Source: Variovorax sp. PMC12
Lineage (GTDB): Bacteria > Pseudomonadota > Gammaproteobacteria > Burkholderiales > Burkholderiaceae_C
Direction: 5' to 3'
Length of the DNA: 64,000 bases
NCBI RefSeq assembly: GCF_003019815.1
Contig: NZ_CP027773.1
Coordinates: 3,111,001-3,175,000 of the forward strand
Shown in pieces: positions 61,234 to 64,000 of this stretch. Position 1 is the stretch's first letter; each line of letters starts with the position of its first letter. Position numbers and translations under genes: made by a program. A model generated the notes under the pieces. The model ran no database searches. It was not told the origin of the DNA and saw only the letters and a program-made list of their open reading frames with translations.

Positions 61234-62432
61234 AAGGCTGCCACGTCGGCCTGCAGCACGCCGTTGCGCGCCACGATGTGGCCGCCCGCCACCACCAGCT
61301 TGCGCACGGGCCGCGAGACCACGGCGTGCGCGACGGTCTGCGCATCGACCAGCACCAGGTCGGCGCGGTTGCCGGGCACCAGCCCATAGGCCTCGAAGCC
61401 GCAGCCGCGCGCGCCGGCGTGCGTGACGGTGTCGAGCGCCGCTTCGATCTCGTCGTCGCGGCGCAGGTTGTAGCGCAGGCCGATGATCATGGCGCGCTCC
61501 AGCATGTCGGGGTTGCCGTAGGGCGACCAGGTGTCGCGGATGCCGTCGTTGCCGCCGACCACCGTCACGCCGGCCTGACGGCAGGCCATGAGCGGCGGCA
61601 CGGTGCGCGAGGGCGGCGCGCTGGTGACCAGCACCACGCCCAGCCTGGCCATGCGCGCGAGCAGCGCGTCGCGCTCGCGTTCGCTCACGTCGCCGAGGCA
61701 GAAGCCGTGGCTGATGGCCACCTTGCCCTGCATGCCTAGCGCCTCGGTGCGCTGCAGGATCAGGTCGAGCGAGAAGGCGCCCATGGCGCCGGGCTCGTGC
61801 AGGTGGATGTCGACGGGGCGCTGGTGCCTGTGGGCAATGCCGAACAGCACGTCGAGCGACTTCACCGGGTCGCCGTCGATGGCGCAGGGGTCGAGGCCGC
61901 CGAGCACGTCGGCGCCCATCGCCAATGACTGGTCGAGCAGTTCGGCCGTGCCCGCCCGGCCCAGCAGGCCCGACTGCGGGAAGGCGACGACCTGGATCTG
62001 CTGCACGTCGCGCAGCGCCTCGCGCGTACGCAGGGTGCCTTCCAGGTGGCGCAGGCCGGCCTGCGTGTCGACGTCGACGTGCGTGCGCAGCCGCGTGGTG
62101 CCGAGCGCGAGAAAGGCCTTGGCCAGCACCAGCGACTGCGCGGCGGCGTCGTGCCCGCTCGCGTGGCGGAAGGCGCGCTCGTTCTCGATCTTGTCGGTGA
62201 GGTTGGTGCCGACCTCGTTGCGGTACCAGTCCATGCCCCACATGGTCTTGTCGAGGTGGGTGTGGCCTTCGACGAGGCCGGGCAGCAGCAAGGCGCCGCC
62301 GCCCTCTTCGACGGCAACGCCTGCGGGCGCGGCCAGCGCGGGCCCGGCACCGGCAATGCGCCCTTCCTGCACCAGCACGTCGACCGGGGAAGCGCCCATG
62401 GGGCGCACATTGCGAATCAGCAGCGAAGACAT
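61230..62432 (-). CDS. Cytosine-deaminase-like amidohydrolase (CodA type)
   Basis: 400 residues from ATG 62432. Metal and catalytic motifs of the CodA family are E-G-H-T-H-L-D-K, T-H-V-D-V-D, D-I-H-L-H-E-P-G, I-S-H-G-F, and G-G-N-D-G-I-R-D-T-W-S-P-Y-G-N. These enzymes hydrolyse cytosine, isoguanine or related rings. It follows an SSS symporter by 23 bp and overlaps the MFS start by 4 bp. Substrate specificity (cytosine, creatinine-type or ammelide-type) is unresolved. Confidence 0.85.
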   Translation of the reverse strand: MSSLLIRNVRPMGASPVDVLVQEGRIAGAGPALAAPAGVAVEEGGGALLLPGLVEGHTHLDKTMWGMDWYRNEVGTNLTDKIENERAFRHASGHDAAAQSLVLAKAFLALGTTRLRTHVDVDTQAGLRHLEGTLRTREALRDVQQIQVVAFPQSGLLGRAGTAELLDQSLAMGADVLGGLDPCAIDGDPVKSLDVLFGIAHRHQRPVDIHLHEPGAMGAFSLDLILQRTEALGMQGKVAISHGFCLGDVSERERDALLARMARLGVVLVTSAPPSRTVPPLMACRQAGVTVVGGNDGIRDTWSPYGNPDMLERAMIIGLRYNLRRDDEIEAALDTVTHAGARGCGFEAYGLVPGNRADLVLVDAQTVAHAVVSRPVRKLVVAGGHIVARNGVLQADVAAL

Positions 62433-62455
62433 GGCGACGGGTTCCTTGAAAGTCA

Positions 62456-63931
62456 TCAGGCGGGCTGCGGCGCGGCGCCGCGCGGCAGGATGCGCGGCGT
62501 GCACAGCGCCACCAGCACGAACACCAGCGCGTTGGTCGCCAGCGCCACGAGCCCCGTGTTGAGCGACTTGAACACGACCGGCGCCGCGGGGAACAGCGTA
62601 CCCAGGTTCGAGCCCGTGGTCATCATGAAGCCCAGCACCGCGCCGCCCGCCAGGATGCCCGCGAAGGCTGCATGCTTGTTGCCGAAGGGCTTCTTCATGA
62701 GGCTGAACAGCAGCGAGGGCAGCAGCTGCGTGAGCAGGCTGGACGCGAAGATGGCCACCGCCACGATGGTGGTGCCGCCGCGCAGCACGAAGTACACCGC
62801 CACCAGCGCAAACACCGGCAGCACGCCGCGCGCCACGCGCGACACCTGCTTGTCGGTGGCATGGGGCGCGAAGCCTTCCTTGTAGACGTTCTTGCCGATC
62901 ACGGTGGAAGCCGTGAGCAGGATCATCGAGCCCGGCACCAGCGCGGTGAGCACGCCTGTGCCGCCGATGACGCCGACGAACCACGGGTCGAAGGTGTGCT
63001 TCACCAGGCCGAACAGCGCCAGGTCGACCTCCGAGCCCTTGAGCCCCGGCACCTGCAGGATGGCCGCGAAGCCGACCAGGAACAGGAAGGCGATGACCAC
63101 CTGGTACAGCGGCATCAGGATGGTGTTGCGCCGCACAGCGCTGGCGCTCTTGGCCGCATACACCGAGGTCAGGTTGAACGGATACAGGTAGTAGCCCAGC
63201 GCCGTCAGCAGGATGGTCGAGTTGTACCAGGTGAGGTTCAGGCCCTCCTTGGGAAACTCGAAGAAAGTGGGGTTGGCCGCGTGGATGGCGGTGAACATGG
63301 GCGTGACGCCGCCGTAGTAGTGCCACGGCAGGTAGATGCCGAGGAACACCGCCAGCGCAAGGATCAGCACGTCCTTCACGATGGCGATGCTGGCCGAGCC
63401 GTGGATGCCCGAGAACAGGATGTAGCTCACCATCACCACCGTGCCGATCCAGATCGCCACCTGCGGCGCGATGGAGCCGTATGAAGCTTCCGACACGATG
63501 ATGCCCAGGCCGCGCAGCTGGATGGTCAAGAGCGCCACCATGCCCATGAGCGCGACGACGGACACCAGCACGCCGAGCGGCCGGCTGTCGTACTTGTGCG
63601 CGAAGAAGTCCGAGAACGACACCAGCTTGTGCGTGGTGGCGTAGCGCCACACCGCCGGCAGCATCCAGAAGGCCATGAGGTAGGCCAGCCCGCCGTAGGC
63701 CAGGATGTAGAAGGCCGGCGTGCCCTTGCTGTAAGACCAGCCGCTCGCGCCCAGGAAGGTGAAGGTGGAGAACGACTCGCCCGCCATCAGCAGGAACACC
63801 ATGATGGCGCCCAGCCCGCGACCGCCGAGCGCCCATTGCTCCAGGCTCATGGTGCGCCCGCGCCGCGCCAGCACCGCCAGGCCCAGCGCGCCGATCACGA
63901 ACAGCGCAATGACTGCCAGCGCGGCGTTCAT
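62456..63931 (-). CDS. Sodium/solute symporter (SSS family)
   Basis: 491 residues with about 13 hydrophobic helices. The family markers are A-G-E-S-F-S-T-F-T-F-L-G and G-A-S-G-W near the start and A-L-V-P-G-S-M-I-L-L-T-A-S in the later helices. It imports small metabolites with Na+. First intact gene of the symporter-amidohydrolase-MFS-deaminase run; its start overlaps by 4 bp the gene at the window edge. Confidence 0.88.
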   Translation of the reverse strand: MNAALAVIALFVIGALGLAVLARRGRTMSLEQWALGGRGLGAIMVFLLMAGESFSTFTFLGASGWSYSKGTPAFYILAYGGLAYLMAFWMLPAVWRYATTHKLVSFSDFFAHKYDSRPLGVLVSVVALMGMVALLTIQLRGLGIIVSEASYGSIAPQVAIWIGTVVMVSYILFSGIHGSASIAIVKDVLILALAVFLGIYLPWHYYGGVTPMFTAIHAANPTFFEFPKEGLNLTWYNSTILLTALGYYLYPFNLTSVYAAKSASAVRRNTILMPLYQVVIAFLFLVGFAAILQVPGLKGSEVDLALFGLVKHTFDPWFVGVIGGTGVLTALVPGSMILLTASTVIGKNVYKEGFAPHATDKQVSRVARGVLPVFALVAVYFVLRGGTTIVAVAIFASSLLTQLLPSLLFSLMKKPFGNKHAAFAGILAGGAVLGFMMTTGSNLGTLFPAAPVVFKSLNTGLVALATNALVFVLVALCTPRILPRGAAPQPA

Positions 63932-64000
63932 GGCGTGCCTCCGGCAGCGGGTGCGTCGATGTCGCCTTCGGCGCGGTCGATGACCACCATGATCAGCGAG
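63928..64000 (-). CDS. C-terminal end of a gene preceding the symporter (possible DUF3311)
   Basis: Only 23 residues are inside the window, ending P-A-A-G-G-T-P, with the stop overlapping the symporter start by 4 bp. The segment L-I-M-V-V-I-D-R-A-E-G-D could be the end of a small membrane protein. Small DUF3311 proteins commonly precede SSS symporter genes, so this is a guess from position only. Confidence 0.3.
   Translation of the reverse strand, partial: SLIMVVIDRAEGDIDAPAAGGTP

Overview
The window looks like a chromosomal segment of a high-GC betaproteobacterium of the family Comamonadaceae, most like Variovorax. The signs are a very high G+C content with G or C in most third codon positions, a complete dcw (division and cell wall) cluster with meso-diaminopimelate-type MurE, and the dapF-DUF484-xerC neighbourhood. 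This is inference from gene content and protein features; no database search was possible. No rRNA, tRNA or CRISPR array was found.

Layout. 1-2.1 kb (+): the end of a PlsC-type acyltransferase, a CdsA-like cytidylyltransferase and ruvC. 2.1-4.7 kb: a PLP enzyme of the SHMT/alpha-methylserine aldolase type with a divergent LysR regulator, then a 58-residue membrane protein. 4.75-24.03 kb (-): one long dcw run in the order mraZ-rsmH-ftsL-ftsI-murE-murF-mraY-murD-ftsW-murG-murC-ddl-ftsQ-ftsA-ftsZ-lpxC. Most genes overlap by 4 bp, and a promoter with a 10-bp-periodic MraZ operator sits in front. 24.3-29 kb (-): hslU, hslV, a STAS-domain protein and a DksA with a histone-like N-terminal tail. 29.3-36.4 kb: a DUF945 protein (+), a COG0523/CobW metal GTPase, then dapF-DUF484-DUF218-xerC-rlmI (-). 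36.5-43.6 kb: an MFS/monooxygenase-like fusion, then a DoxX-amidohydrolase-XapX-isochorismatase operon facing a LysR gene, and another MFS gene. 43.6-45.6 kb (-): DUF3455 lipoprotein, ECF sigma factor, anti-sigma factor. 45.8-49.1 kb (+): a lipoprotein Ntn-hydrolase acylase of the AHL-acylase/penicillin-acylase family and a CPBP protease.

Accessory part. 49.3-51.5 kb (+): a PAAR-metallopeptidase protein (probable type VI effector), an OmpA-like exported partner gene, and a second copy of that partner broken by one in-frame TAA. 51.7-52.3 kb (-): two small unknown proteins. 52.4-56.5 kb is clearly lower in GC and reads like a transferred island. It encodes, on the minus strand, a PIN-GNAT-PUA/ASCH-like fusion, a stand-alone ASCH protein, a small P-loop kinase-like protein and a DUF4365 nuclease-like protein. 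No characterised system with this combination is known to me, and it is the best candidate here for an undescribed system. 56.5-64 kb returns to high GC: an MFS exporter and aldo/keto reductase (+), two hypotheticals, then a purine/pyrimidine salvage-type operon (SSS symporter, CodA-like amidohydrolase, CynX-type MFS, guanine/cytosine-type deaminase) on the minus strand.

How the parts work together. The dcw cluster makes UDP-MurNAc-pentapeptide and lipid II (MurC, D, E, F, Ddl, MraY, MurG) and uses it at the septum (FtsW, FtsI, FtsL, FtsQ, FtsA, FtsZ); LpxC commits lipid A synthesis. DapF, further along, makes the meso-DAP that MurE adds. XerC and RuvC resolve chromosome dimers and Holliday junctions, so the region is dominated by growth, division and envelope functions, with stress functions (HslUV, DksA, ECF sigma) and accessory loci between them.
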